64,000 nucleotides of DNA, from NCBI RefSeq assembly GCF_009727055.1, contig NC_052360.1:71110894-71174893 (forward strand), read 5' to 3'. Source of the stretch: Benincasa hispida. Its lineage: Eukaryota > Streptophyta > Magnoliopsida > Cucurbitales > Cucurbitaceae. The position numbers and the translations under genes are program-made. Below the pieces are notes generated by a model. The model searched no databases. It was not told the origin of the DNA and was given only the letters and a program-made list of their open reading frames with translations. Numbering within the stretch: position 1 is the first letter of the stretch; each line of letters begins with the position of its first letter. Positions 1 to 10,969 of the stretch are shown in pieces.

Positions 1-461
1 TAGATCATGTCTTAAGTGATAACCAAAATGTTCTGTAGTATATGGATATAGGAGGGAAACTTTATCATGGTAATGTTATGGATGCAACCCACTTTGTAGA
101 ATAGTTACAAATGTTGTGACTTACTACAGATGGTCTAATCCTGATAATTCATGTGAGGACATGCGAGCGGGGGCATTCTATACAAAGAGTTTGTATAAGA
201 CTTGACCACAAAGTGTTAACGTCTCGTTATATAACACCGTTCATAACAGAGACTTCACTACACTAGGATGACCATAGGTAACATGACCTCAATACTGAGT
301 GAGTTGAGAACTTCTGCCTTTGAGGGTGGTCCTTTGATTTGTATGGGTGTGAGTGGCCAGATCGCCGACTCAAACCTACCACTTCGGAGATTCGTTTGAT
401 TTGGGAGTTAGGAACTCAGCTACACAAGATGGAATTCAATTCTTCCCCAAAGCAGAAGTAA

Positions 462-719
462 GTAGATAGATTTCCCCCTTAAAGGCTGATCTCAGGGCTT
501 GAACGATGTGGTGCCACACACCTTCTCACTGCCCGAGAGGTGTCCATACATAGTAGGAGTATGTTGTATCTGTCTCTTATACACATCTAGATGTGTATAA
601 GAGACAGAGAGTAAGTAGATAGATTGCTCCCTTAAGGGCTGATCTCAGGGCTTGAACGATGTGGTGCCACACACCTTCTCACTGCCCGAGAGGTGTCCAT
701 ACATAGTAGGACTATGTTG
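462..719. other. artefactual duplication flanking the adapter
   Basis: The segment from 'gtaagtagatagat' at about 462 to 'atgttgtat' at 569 is repeated nearly identically at about 610-719, with the adapter between the copies. LTR E (around 16828-16930) has this segment only once. About 148 bp therefore appear to have been added by joining raw mate-pair reads. Confidence 0.85.
570..607. other. Nextera mate-pair junction adapter (sequencing artefact)
   Basis: CTGTCTCTTATACACATCT (570-588) is followed directly by its reverse complement AGATGTGTATAAGAGACAG (589-607). These are two Tn5 mosaic ends back to back, which is the known circularisation junction of Nextera mate-pair libraries. It is not plant sequence. 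Confidence 0.96.
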
Positions 720-802
720 TATTGTTTATTAGAGGGATCAGTGGTACTTAAGAAGTTAGATGTAACTACAGGGGAAAATGGTAAATTAGCCTAATGGTAC
801 TT

Positions 803-807
803 ACGAG
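803..807. repeat. target-site duplication ACGAG (left copy)
   Basis: ACGAG occurs directly before the Athila left LTR (803-807) and directly after its right LTR (13595-13599). The unoccupied LTR E carries it once, at 17012-17016, in matching context. Confidence 0.93.
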
Positions 808-2360
808 TGATAACTTGTAGAAATATAAGTTATTGTGGCTCTTAAGTTGGAATAATTAAGGTTTTTAATGATAAAATCTCTTCATTTTTAGAAGGAACAC
901 ATGGAATTACTCAAACATTAGCAAACTCATGCAAAAGAATGTTTATTACTAAAATACTGCGACACTAATGCATTATATTGCAGGATTTCAACAAAAGGAC
1001 ACATGATTAAGAAGTGTCGCAGGCAAAGTTCTAATGCATGGGCCATGCATCGGAGGGATTCAAGGCAAGGAAGATTCATTGATTCAAACTGTTTGTGTTA
1101 AATCACCACTTGCAAGCATGGGCACCTACAGCAAGCAGCATCTGAAAAGTTTCTGAGTGTCAAGCGGCTGACCAGGGCATGGACTTTAATGCTGCCCATC
1201 ATCAAGCTGGAGATGACCAATGCCTATAGATAGAAGAAATCCCTCCAGAGTTTGAAGTTCAGAAAATTTCAAGTTCCCACTCTCAGTATTAGCTTAGTCG
1301 TAGTTTTAGATCTTTAGAGCTATGTTGTGGTTCCAAGAATAGCAGAAGGGAAGAGAACCATCATCACTGCCGATCAAGGAGCAGAGGAAGCTGAGCTTGA
1401 GAGAGACACTTCGTCCAATTCTTATACAAGTGATTGTACACAACTAGAATTGAGCCAAAGAGATATAAGAGATTGTACTCTGCGGCTTGACTTAGTTCTT
1501 TTCATCTCATTTATTGCTTTCATTATTTCATCTGATTAAGTATTCCTTTTGTAAAGACAATTTGCTTCTTTATAAATTCATATATTTGATCTATCACACT
1601 TTGCCATTGTTTATTTCTTGTTTATGTTGGATGCATCTATACTTCATGCAAAATTTCATTTCAAACGCTTAAGCCAACTTGATCAATTGGTAAAAGCATC
1701 TTTAGCTTAGACTATTCGAGAGAATAAATAAGCCACCATCAAGTAGAACACCTAGTACATCTAGAGATAGACTTACTGGTGTTATATTGCATTATGTGTT
1801 TGATGCATACATCCTAGAGATAGGTTTTGTATGTTATTCACATTGAGAAGTGTCGAATAGAGTCTAACGCATAAAGAAGATAAAAAAAATCATCACATTC
1901 ATCACATTCTAGTCCGTGTACATTCATCTTAGATCGACGCATACCACTTGCACTAAAATCCATTTCCATACGACCCATCATTCTCTACTCAACTCTTTTG
2001 TATCTTCTTGCACACACACATCACCTTAGTGTAAATAACACATTTCTTCATACTTTTAGGAAATCCCTACAACATCTACAATGCAAGGTCTGCGTTAGCT
2101 TAATCTGAATCCCCGAGTTCGACCCTGGACTTACCTGGAACCTAAATTGAATTTATACTTGGGTCTGATTTAGGAAAACTTGAACGTCAAATAGAGGAGT
2201 GTCATGCGTTCTATTGCACATCTCTAACGCATCAAAGTGTTACGAATACATCAACGCATCAAGACATCAATGCATCAATGCATCATTCATACTTAGAACT
2301 TATTTTTCCAAATTATTTTATACAATACACTCTCAGCTCAAATCACGATAGCAACGAACA
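808..2360 (+). repeat. Athila element, 5' LTR
   Basis: It pairs with 12065-13594 over its whole length. It begins TGATAACTTG and ends GAACA just before the primer site. Open frames inside it (such as 1327-1539) recur in the other LTR and are not convincing genes. Confidence 0.93.
1225..1232 (+). promoter_or_regulatory. decayed LTR TATA box
   Basis: TATAGATA lies where the 3' LTR has TATAAATA (12485-12492), about 420 bp into the LTR. The single change suggests the 5' LTR promoter has been weakened by mutation. Confidence 0.6.
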
Positions 2361-2366
2361 AGTTTT

Positions 2367-2384
2367 TGGCACCGTTGCCGGGGA
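2367..2384 (+). other. primer-binding site (tRNA-Asp type)
   Basis: TGGCACCGTTGCCGGGGA lies 6 bases after the 5' LTR. It matches the complement of the 3' end of plant tRNA-Asp with one mismatch (an A where G is expected at the fifth base). This primer is typical of Athila/Tat elements. Confidence 0.88.
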
Positions 2385-2482
2385 TTCAGCAACAAAACTA
2401 ACAAGAAATTTTGCTTGTATCTTTTGTAGGAACACTTCGTTCGAAGGAGTATTACAAGCTAAGCCTAAACTTGTGAACGTTT

Positions 2483-4419
2483 ATGAGCAGGGAGAGCACT
2501 TCTGAACTTATATACGACCCCAAAGTTGAAAGGACCTTTCGACGAAGAAATCGATCTAATCGTCATCGAAGGTTAAGCCAACAACTTCTCAGACAACAAA
2601 ACAGGCAACAAGAAATGGCGGATGAACAGGCAAATCAGAACTTAGCTCAACAACTGGCTCACGCTGCGCAAAATCCGATCTTAATGGCGAACAGTAGTAC
2701 GCGTCCCATGAGGGAGTATGCGTCTTCTGTATTGTATGATTTCTCCTCAGGAATCATATACCCTACGCCAGATGAGACAAGATTCGAAATGAAATCTGTG
2801 ATGCTTCAAATGCTCCAAACTGCTGGAAAATTTGGGGGTGATCGTGGAGAAGATCCTCACGCCCACATGAAACATTTCCTGGAAACATGTAACTCATTTA
2901 TGATTCCTGGAATCACCCCAGAAGGGATCAGGCTATCTTTGTTCCCCTATTCTTTGCATGATGACGCAAAGCAATGGGTAAATTCACTAGAGCCTGGTAA
3001 GATCACAACTTGGGAGAAGTTGGTGGAGAAATTCATGCAAAAATAATTCCCACCTACCACCAACGCAAGGAGGCATCGAGAGATCATGAACTTTGAGCAA
3101 GAAGAAACTAAAACCTTAAGTGCCGCGTGGGAGCGTTTTAAGGGATTGGTCAAAAATTGCCCGAACCATGGATTACCACTAACCATTCAGATGGAGACTT
3201 TTTTATGGTCGATTGAATAGAGCATTGCAGATGGCAGCCGACGCAGCTGCAGCTGGTGGAAGTATGGATAAATCTTATACTGAAGTTAAGGAGATATTAG
3301 ACCGCATTGCTAAGCACAACATGGAATGGGTGGACGATACGTATGACGCAAAAGCTGACAGGAAGAGGAGATCTCAGAATGTTAATTCTATCGATTCCAA
3401 TGCAATAGCCACACTCTCTGCACAAGTGGCTACTATGACCAACCTTTTACAGAATATATCGCTAGGGAACGCATCAAATCAGTAGAAGGTGAATCAAGTA
3501 GAAACGTTCATGCAGCCCATGGTTAGCTGTGTGGGCTGTGGAGATCCCCATTCCTACGCTTATTGCCCACAAAATCCACAATCAGTATGCTTCATTAAAA
3601 ACAACCCATTTTCAAATATATATAATCCCGGATGGAGGAACTATCCAAATTTTTCTTGGACAGGAAATCAACAAGAGCACCACCCAGGGGCGAACCAGCA
3701 GCAAAGACAAGGACCGTTGCCTGCATTCCAACCAACGCATCAGCCACACCAACAGTCCTTAGTAGAGGAGATCGGGCGTTGAGCTCAGCATCTTCGCTTG
3801 AAAACGTATTAAAGGAGTATATCGCCCAGAATGGCGCGTTGCTAAAAAGCCAGGTGTCGTCTATCAGAAACCTAGAGATACAGGTGGGGCAGATAGCGAG
3901 TGAGTTGAAGAATAGGCAGCTTGCAGTTTTGCCTAGCAACACTGAAACTCCTAGGAATAACAATGGAAAGGAGCAATGTCACACGGTGACGTTGGGAAGT
4001 GGCAAAGCTTTTGAAGAAAGAACCAGGAATCCAAGAAACAACAATCCTTCAAAAGAACGCAACACACGTTCAATGTCATTGAAGATCAAGAAGAAAAAAC
4101 GCCTGAAACCACAAGCCATTCAGAGCCAAGCACGTCTAACGCGGGAAAACCTGCGGTGCCGCTAAACACACCATTCCCTAGACGCTTAATGAAGAAGAAT
4201 GATGAACAACAATTTAAGCGTTTTCTTGAACTCTTGAGGCAATTGCACATCAATATTCCACTTGTAGAGGCCTTGGAGCAAATGCCAAAATATGTCAAAT
4301 TTTTTAAGGACATTTTGACAAAGAAAAGAAGAGTCAGCGAGACGGAGGTAATTGCGCTAACGCATGAGTGCAATGCCTTAGTAAGCAGCAGTCTACCCAA
4401 GAAACAGAAGGACCTTTAG
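2483..4419 (+). pseudogene. Athila gag (capsid/nucleocapsid), broken
   Basis: The product would package element RNA into cytoplasmic particles. The reading frame starts at 2483 with a basic, Gln-rich N-terminus. A retrotransposon gag core follows, with motifs such as 'PHAHMKHFLETC' and 'WVNSLEPGKITTWEKL' around 2860-3030. An in-frame TAA at 3044-3046 stops it. The frame shifts near 3200 and resumes at 3213-3485, and another stop follows at 3483. A zinc knuckle of the form CxxCxxxHxxxxC is at about 3528-3566, in the 3489-3782 frame. The 3' part (3780-4419) continues through two more frames and is rich in Asn, Lys and Glu. At least four lesions show it is dead. Confidence 0.85.
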
Positions 4420-4439
4420 AGCTTCACAGTCCCGTGCTC

Positions 4440-4958
4440 GATAGAAGGGTTGGATGTGGGACATGCATTATGCGATTTGGGAGCAAGCATTAATCTCATG
4501 CCACTCTCAATCTTCAAGAAATTGGGAATTGGTGAAGCATAACCCACTTCTGTTACTCTTCAACTTGCTGACAGAACGATCAAGTATCCTGAAGGAAAGA
4601 TTGAAGATGTTCTATAAAAGTTAACAACTTCATATTCCCAGCAAATTTTATCATCTTAGACTATGAAGCAGACATGGATGTACCAATTATTCTTGGACGA
4701 CCCTTTCTAGCCACTGGGAAAGTTTTAATAGACGTGCATAAAGGAGAATTGACTATATGCATAGACAATCAAGAAGTGAAGTTTAATGTGTTAAACGCAT
4801 TAAAGTTCCCGGGCAGTGAAGAATGTCAACTGAACAGAATAGAGTTGCCTGAAGAAGAAGTGACCCAAGTGTGTGAGGTCCTCGCGTTGGAGGAAAACAT
4901 GAAAGAACCTGAGCCACCAAGTCTTAGTGAGCGGCGGACGAAACCAACGCGTCCATGA
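4440..4958 (+). pseudogene. Athila aspartic protease region, broken
   Basis: The protease would cut the gag-pol polyprotein. The catalytic signature D-L-G-A-S followed by 'INLMP' is readable around 4470-4502 and is intact. Stop codons follow near 4540 and 4615. The downstream protease motif 'IILGRPFLATG' is in the 94-residue frame at 4674-4958. Gag lies directly upstream and RT downstream, the normal Athila order. Confidence 0.78.
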
Positions 4959-5990
4959 GGATCCGCCAGAACTTGAGTTGAAGCCATTACCTAGTCACCT
5001 TAAATATGCCTTCCTTGGAATAAATAAAACTTTACCTGTAATTATTTCTGTGAATCTTACCGATCCTAACGAACATTCTCTTTTGCAGATGCTGCAAAAG
5101 CACATGCGTGCAATAGGTTGGACGCTAGCGGACATCCGTGGCATCAGCCCATCTTATTGCATGCATAAAATCAGGCTGGAACAAGGGAAATCGGGATCAA
5201 TCGAGCCTCAACGAAGGCTGAACCCCATAATGAAGGAAGTGGTCAAGAAAGAAATCTTAAAATGGTTGGACGTAGAAGTGATCTATCCTATATTTGATAG
5301 CAGCTGGGTAAGCCCAGTCCAATGCGTTCCTAAGAAAGGGGGAACAACAGTGATAGTCAATAGCAATAATGAGCTCATACCTTTGAGGACTGTCATGGGC
5401 TGGCGCATCTGCATGGACTATAGGAAGCTCAATACAGCAACTAAGAAAGACCACTTCCCCTTTCCCTTCATTGACCAAATGCTTGACAGACTGGTTGGAA
5501 AAGAATTTTATTGTTTCCTTAATGGATACTCTGGTTATAACCAGATTTTGATTGACCCAAAAGATCAGGAAAAGACAACATTCACCTGTTCCTTTGGAAC
5601 GTTCACGTTCAGACACATGCCCTTTAGGCTATGCAATGCATCTGGAACATTACAATGGTGTATGATGACAATTTTCTCTGACTTCTTGGAAAAGACCATT
5701 GAAGTTTTCATAGGCGATCTCTCAGTCTTTGGAGACTCATTCCAATCATGTTTAAATAACTTGGAGACCGTCCTCGCTCGATGTGAGGAAACAAACCTTG
5801 TGCTGAATTGGGAAAATGTCACTTTAGGGTGACTGAAGGAATTGTCTTAGGCCACAAATTATCTAAAGCTAGGTTGGAAGTTGATGAAGCCAAGATAGAT
5901 GTCATAGTTAAACTTCCACCACCATCAAATGTAAAAGCTCTATGAAGTTTTTTAGGACATGTTGGTTTCTATCGAAGGTTCGTTAGAAGA
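4927..5990 (+). pseudogene. Athila reverse transcriptase, broken, altered active site
   Basis: The enzyme copies element RNA into DNA. The 301-residue frame at 4927-5832 carries successive RT blocks, including 'ICMDYRKLN', 'FPFPFIDQML' and 'QEKTTFTCSFGTF'. The catalytic box reads F-I-G-D where active Athila copies have F-M-D-D, so the first of the two metal-binding aspartates is glycine. A frameshift near 5815 ends this frame, and the RT tail continues in another frame to about 5990, with a further TGA stop at 5943-5945. The enzyme cannot work in cis. Confidence 0.9.
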
Positions 5991-5993
5991 TTC

Positions 5994-6854
5994 TCTCCAA
6001 TGGCGAGATCTCTAAGCGCATTATTAGAAGCAAATCGTCCCTACGATTTCAATGACGACTGCTGCGATGTGTTTGAAACATTGAAATATGCGTTGACTAC
6101 AGCTCCGGTACTAATAGCATCGGATTGGATGCAACGTTTTATTCTCATGTGTGATGCGAGTGATGTTGCAGTAGGTACCATGTTGGGGCAGAAGAAAGGA
6201 AATTTGATAGACCCCATCTCTTATGCGTCCAAGACACTGAACGACTCTCAGGAACACTACACCACCACAGAAAAAGAAATGTTGGTCGTAGTGTTTGTCA
6301 TTGAGAAGTTTAGATCTTATTTAGTTGGTGCATCAGCGACTATCGACACAGATCACTCAGCCATAAAGTTCCTGATGAGTAAAAAGGACGTGAAACCAAA
6401 ATTAATAAGATGGGTGCTGCTATTACAGGAATTTGACATTGATATTCAGGACAGAAAGGGAACTGAGAATCAAGTGGCTGACAATTTGTCCAGATTAGAA
6501 AATCAGGAAATACAAGGCCAAGAAAATGAAAACAAAGATTCATTTCCTGATGAAAGCTTGTTCAGAGTTGAAGGCAGAGAACCTTGGTACGCAGACATAG
6601 TTAATTACTTAACTACCAAGCAATTCCTTGAGAACTTCAACTTTCAACAAAAGAAATTGTTAGTACATGATAGCAAATTTTATTTTTGGGATGAACCGTT
6701 TCTCTATAAACAAGGCCCCGACTTCATCATGCATCAATTTGTTCTAGAGGAAGAGACACAACGCATCCTGGTTAAGTGTCATGACTTTCCTTACGGAGGG
6801 AATTTTGAAGGGCAAAGAACCACTGCGAAGATTCTTCAAAGCGGATACTTCTAG
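5994..6854 (+). pseudogene. Athila RNase H and start of integrase
   Basis: RNase H removes the RNA strand during reverse transcription. The frame opened at 6000 (284 residues) contains the RT/RNase H connection, then the RNase H acidic residues in '[11 protein letters not shown]', 'TEKEMLVVV', 'DTDHSAIK' and '[11 protein letters not shown]', so all four expected acids are present. The later part (from about 6560) enters the integrase N-terminal zinc-binding region. It ends at a TAG (6852-6854) that sits where the family has an aromatic residue, so the frame is a fragment of a longer polyprotein. Confidence 0.85.
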
Positions 6855-7928
6855 CCCACCCTCTTCAAAGACGCAAGGGAGTATGTTCGTAAGTGTGACC
6901 CTTGCCAATGCACTGGGAATATCTCATCAAGGGACGCAATGCCCTTGAACAATATTCTTGAAGTTGAATTATTTGATGTATGGGGCATTGATTTTATGGG
7001 ACCTTTTCCTCTATCCTGTGGACAACAATATATCCTGCTTGCAGTAGATTACATATCAAAGTGGCTAGAAGCAATAGCTTGTGCTATAAATGATACGTTA
7101 ACTGTTTCTAAGTTTCTTATCAAGAACATTTTCACATGCTTTAGAACGCCAAAAGCCCTGATAAGTGACGAAGGTACGCTTTTCATTAATCGCATCATTT
7201 CTAAATTACTTGCCAAATATAATGTTACGCACAAGATCGCTACCGCATACCACCCATAAATGAACTGTCAAGCTGAGGTATCAAATCGGGAAATAAAATC
7301 TATACTGGAGAAAGTTGTCAACGCATCGTGGAAAGATTGGGCACAGAGGCTGGATGAAGCACTCTNAGAAAGTTGTCAACGCATCGTGGAAAGATTGGGC
7401 ACAGAGGCTGGATGAAGCACTCTGGCCTATAGGACTGCCTACAAGACCCCCATAGGTATGTCTTCATACTCTCTAGTATTTGGAAAAGCTTGTCACTTAC
7501 CTCTAGAGCTAGAGCACAAAGCTTTTTGGGAAATAAAGAAGCTAAATTTAAACTTGGACACCGCGGGCGATCAACGCAAACTTCAGCTCAATGAGCTTGA
7601 GGAGTGGAGGTTGAACCCATACGAGAACAACATGCTCTACAAGGAAAAGACCAAACGTTGGCACGACCAATGCATTAGTAAGAAAGAGTTTGTTGTTGGC
7701 CAACAATTTTTATTATTCAATTCACGATTGCGTTTGTTCCTAGGAAAGTTAAAGTCAAGGTGGTTAGGACCAGTCATTATCAAAACAATCTTTCCCCACA
7801 GAGTAGTAGAATTACCGCGGGAGGATGACACAAACGCGTTCAAAGTAAATGGCCAAAGAGTGAAGTCATACTTTGAAGATGGCATAGAACGTCAAAAGTC
7901 ATCTCTCGTACTATGCGAAGCCAACTGA
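6775..7928 (+). pseudogene. Athila integrase, broken
   Basis: Integrase inserts the DNA copy into the genome. The zinc-finger half with 'CDPCQ' is at about 6897-6911. The core follows, with first Asp in 'WGIDFMGPF' (about 6980), second Asp in 'ISDEGTLF' (about 7160) and the Glu in 'QAEVSNREIK' (about 7265). In-frame stops fall at 6852 and 7257-7259. An assembly gap with a duplicated 57-bp block (7309-7423) adds another break. The last frame, 7458-7928 (156 residues), is the C-terminal integrase region, with '[17 protein letters not shown]' as the recognisable piece. Confidence 0.85.
7309..7423. other. one-base N gap with duplicated 57-bp flanks
   Basis: Bases 7309-7365 and 7367-7423 are the same 57-bp sequence with a single N at 7366 between them. 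An overlap that should have been merged was kept twice. The duplication is probably not biological, and it adds a frame break to the integrase. Confidence 0.9.
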
Positions 7929-8459
7929 GGCGCGTGGAAGCATCCCTGCGTTCGCATCGACACATATTCCAGGGACGCTTCCTCTTTTCTTATTCTTTTT
8001 GCATTATGTATTTTATCAATGCGTTCGAGTTTACTTTGTTTGTTTGTCTTTGCGTTTTAAGATTGATTGTTGAATGTTATTGCCTTCGTAATTAGAGATT
8101 TATTTGTTTTAAATTAAAAAAAAAAAAAGTTGTGTATAATCGGGATGGGAATAAACGGACGCGTTAGACTTAAGTCTAACGCATGGCTCAAGTCTAAAGG
8201 ATGCGTCTCGAAAATGCAAAGCACTCGAGTGCTTGGAAACCCAAGACACGTCCCTTCGACTTCGCATTAAATACGGACGTCAAGCGCTGCTTGACGTCAC
8301 CTCTCTCTCTCCCCCAAACCTATATAACTCGAGAAACCCTTCATTTTTTCTTCTTCCATTGCCTTCAAGCTTTCTGCGAAAGAAAAGAAAAACCCTAGCA
8401 CTCATCGTTTCCTTTACCGTCGTTCGCCCAAACATTTCTTCGGTGACTCTTCAACAACG
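7929..8459 (+). other. Athila spacer between pol and 3' ORF region
   Basis: About 530 bp without convincing coding. It holds an A run at 8117-8128 and 'tatataactcgag' at about 8320, which could be a TATA element for a subgenomic transcript of the 3' region. That role is only inferred from position. Confidence 0.45.
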
Positions 8460-9510
8460 ATGTCTTTAGCGTCCGATATCCAGAATCAATCAATGAGCTT
8501 TGGAGACATGTCGTCGATAAGCTCTTTCTTTTCCTCGTCTGTTTCAACATCGCCTCCCCCAAGCCCTAAAAAACCACCATTTCTACTAAACACTTGCACG
8601 ATGGGCCATCTTCCACCTCCTAGTGATCGTCTCGGTCGAAACCCACAAAAGCCACCACAAACCCCTCTTCTAAGACCACCCAATAGCCCAAAACCACCCC
8701 AAAACCAAAACCTAAAACCCCTTAAAAAATAAGGCAGCATCCTCTGTCATCCACGGCTAGCAAGAAACCGTATACCAAGGCCACCCCACCACCACTCATT
8801 CCAAATATCACCCCGATAGGTGCGACGCATGACTCTATCCCAACCTACCTCCATAACGTACCATCACCAGCCGTGCGTCCACCTCCTCCACTGTCTATAC
8901 AACCCTTGGCCACCATCTACCCAGTTGAAGCAAACGTGTCCAGCCAACCACCGCGTTCACCCATCATCATCTCATCCCCTGGGTCGCCGCATACCCCATC
9001 CGGCACCCCACCATTCACTCCACCAAGACCAGCTCTGACAGTTCTACATCAGAGCGAAACCTCGAATAACTAGTAGAATTGGCTCGAAGGGACGAGCGAG
9101 AAGTGTTTGGAGCAATCTTAGCAAGTCTGAATCAAGGCCAAGAAGAAGAACAAGTGATGCGTTCTAACCCACCTAACGCATCACTTGAAATGGATGAAGC
9201 GGAGCGTTATGCAATGATGCTCGAAGCGGAGTTAGAAGAAGAAGATGAAGAAAGGGAAGTTGGCCCAGACGCATCGCAATCTGGCCAAACTAACACGAAT
9301 GAAGGGCCTTTAAAAGCAAAAAGAGTGATCAGAAAGAGAAAATTAATTTTGGAGGAAGAAGAAGAAGAGCAGTCCGCATCCGGTCCTGAGGATGCAACGC
9401 ATGGGAGCTACTCAAGGCACAATGCGTTAGAGAAGGAATTGGAATATTATCAGCCCAAAGGCAGGGGCGAAGAAAGTCAGCTCTCCGAAGGGAATTGTAA
9501 ATCAAATTAA
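8460..9510 (+). pseudogene. Athila 3' ORF region, Pro-rich and acidic parts
   Basis: In Athila elements a third coding region of unclear role, sometimes called env-like, follows integrase. Here an ATG at 8460 opens a 90-residue Ser- and Pro-rich stretch that ends at a TAA. Pro-rich coding continues in other frames to about 9070. A frame at 9079-9510 (143 residues) is very acidic, with several runs of Glu around residues 50-60 and 95-100. I see no signal peptide or fusion-like membrane segment, so I do not call it an envelope. It is broken by at least two stops. Confidence 0.6.
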
Positions 9511-9689
9511 GGGAGCTGGCACAAGAAGCCAAGGCACATGAGGCAGGCAAGCGCAAGGTAACCGACGCATTACCTAAAAAGACCACAGGAAGGAAGCCTC
9601 AGTTCAGTAATATTCTTGCAGAGAAGGGCTTCCTTCCCAAATGCAACCCATTGCCAGCATACATAACTGAAACCATAGAAGCAATGGGT

Positions 9690-10190
9690 TGAGGTCAGCT
9701 ATGCATTAGGCATACAAGAATATGGCCTAAACCTGTCCGCCAGTTTTACAGCAGTGAGTTCGACAGGGAGAAAAGTACAACATTTATTGATGGGGTATTG
9801 GTGCGCTTCTCAGCCGATAAGATCAATCAAATGTTCAATATCACGAGTAATCCGGAAGCAGAAGGAAATCACATCTTGGAACAACCAACTCCGAGCCAAG
9901 TTGAAGATGTGTTAAGAGTGGTAGCTAAGCCTGGAAGCAAATGGCAAATGTCAAGAAATGGAGCAAAGATGCTAGCTTCTAGGAACTTGAAGCCAGATGC
10001 GAATCTATGGTATTATCTGATTAAGAGAAGCATCATGCCTAAAACGCATGATGAGACATTGTCAAAAGAACGCGTCTTGGCTACGTACTGTATCATGCAG
10101 TACATCCCTCTAGATGTAAGGAGAATAATAAGGGATCAGATCAAAGCCATCAAAACCAAACCACGAGGCAACTTTATTTTCCATGGCTGA
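9690..10190 (+). pseudogene. 'putative plant transposon protein' domain fragment
   Basis: A frame readable from about 9690, with the longest ATG-started part at 9798-10190 (130 residues). It resembles the plant retrotransposon 3'-ORF domain that Pfam calls putative plant transposon protein. Recognisable pieces are 'VRFSADKINQMFNI', a Trp-containing 'LKPDANLWYYLIKRSIMP' and 'ERVLATYCIMQYIPLDV'. The domain's function is unknown. It lies in the Athila 3' region, downstream of the acidic stretch, and is cut by a stop at 10188. My family assignment is from memory of the pattern and was not tested. Confidence 0.6.
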
Positions 10191-10756
10191 TCTGCGCAAT
10201 ATGTGAATGCAGGGGCATCCCTCTAGGGGATGATTATGAGGAGATCGAGGGTCTAATGGACATCAAGTTAATTAGGAATTTTCTTCACGGTTCGTCGCAT
10301 TAGCCTACCCTACCTCGTAAAGAACTAGCAGCCAGACCTCGATCATCCAAACGCACCCCCAAAAGAAGACGCGTTCGGATAATTGAACACAACGATGAAG
10401 CTTCAGAGAATGAAGAGTACGAAACAAAGCTTGCACTTACAGATGAAGAAGCGTGGGCAAACCTAAACCTCACTCTCCAAAACTCACCAATGGCTTAGCG
10501 AGAAGGGAGTCTTGATCCAACGCACCAAGAGCCTACTGATGTAGATCAAGACATCCCTTGTCCCCTTCTTTCGCCCTCACCAATTCCAATTCCTACTTTT
10601 GTGCCTCCTCCAACCATTTTTGAACCAACTGGGTTAGGGTCAAGTAACATAGGAAATTTTGAAGACCCATTTGAAAGAAGTGAAGAGCCAGCACCACCTT
10701 AACACAACACAGACATTGAAGAGTCGAAAACTTTCATCAGTGATCAACTCTGACCA

Positions 10757-10969
10757 TTGGTTTCGTCCATTGAAGATCTTCAACAACAAAATAGGGTTCT
10801 AAGGGATTACTTAAGGCAGCAAACAAGAAGAATGCAAGACCAATTTTTTTATACAATGCAGTACATTAATCAGGTCTTGGTCGGAATGTTTGCCCTGCCT
10901 CCGCTACCTGTTCATCTTAGAAACCCTTTGCGCTTTATGGATGAAGAGTTTAACTGTCCAGCGCAATAA
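10757..10969 (+). pseudogene. coiled-coil tail of the Athila 3' ORF
   Basis: A 70-residue frame starting with a Gln/Arg-rich heptad-like segment ('LQQQNRVLRDYLRQQTRRM') that could form a coiled coil. Athila/Tat 3' ORFs often end in this way. Stops upstream, at about 10699 and 10752, separate it from the preceding domain. Confidence 0.5.

Larger units (their letters stand above)
1..807 (+). repeat. L-family copia LTR 'F', left part (split by Athila element)
   Basis: This stretch aligns by eye with 16369-17016 of LTR E; both carry the phrases around 'gagggatcagtggtactta' and 'taactacaggg'. It is the upstream part of a long copia LTR that begins an estimated 165 bp before the window. It stops at 807, where the Athila element starts, and resumes at 13600. 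The pol of the surrounding copia-A is on the opposite strand, so F is not that element's own LTR; it looks like a solo LTR. The part at 462-719 is inflated by an assembly artefact. Confidence 0.85.

Noticed and set aside
1327..1539. 70-75 residue frame present in both Athila LTRs (also 12587-12814)
   Set aside because: It is duplicated only because the LTRs are duplicated. No known domain, and it is adjacent to promoter sequence.
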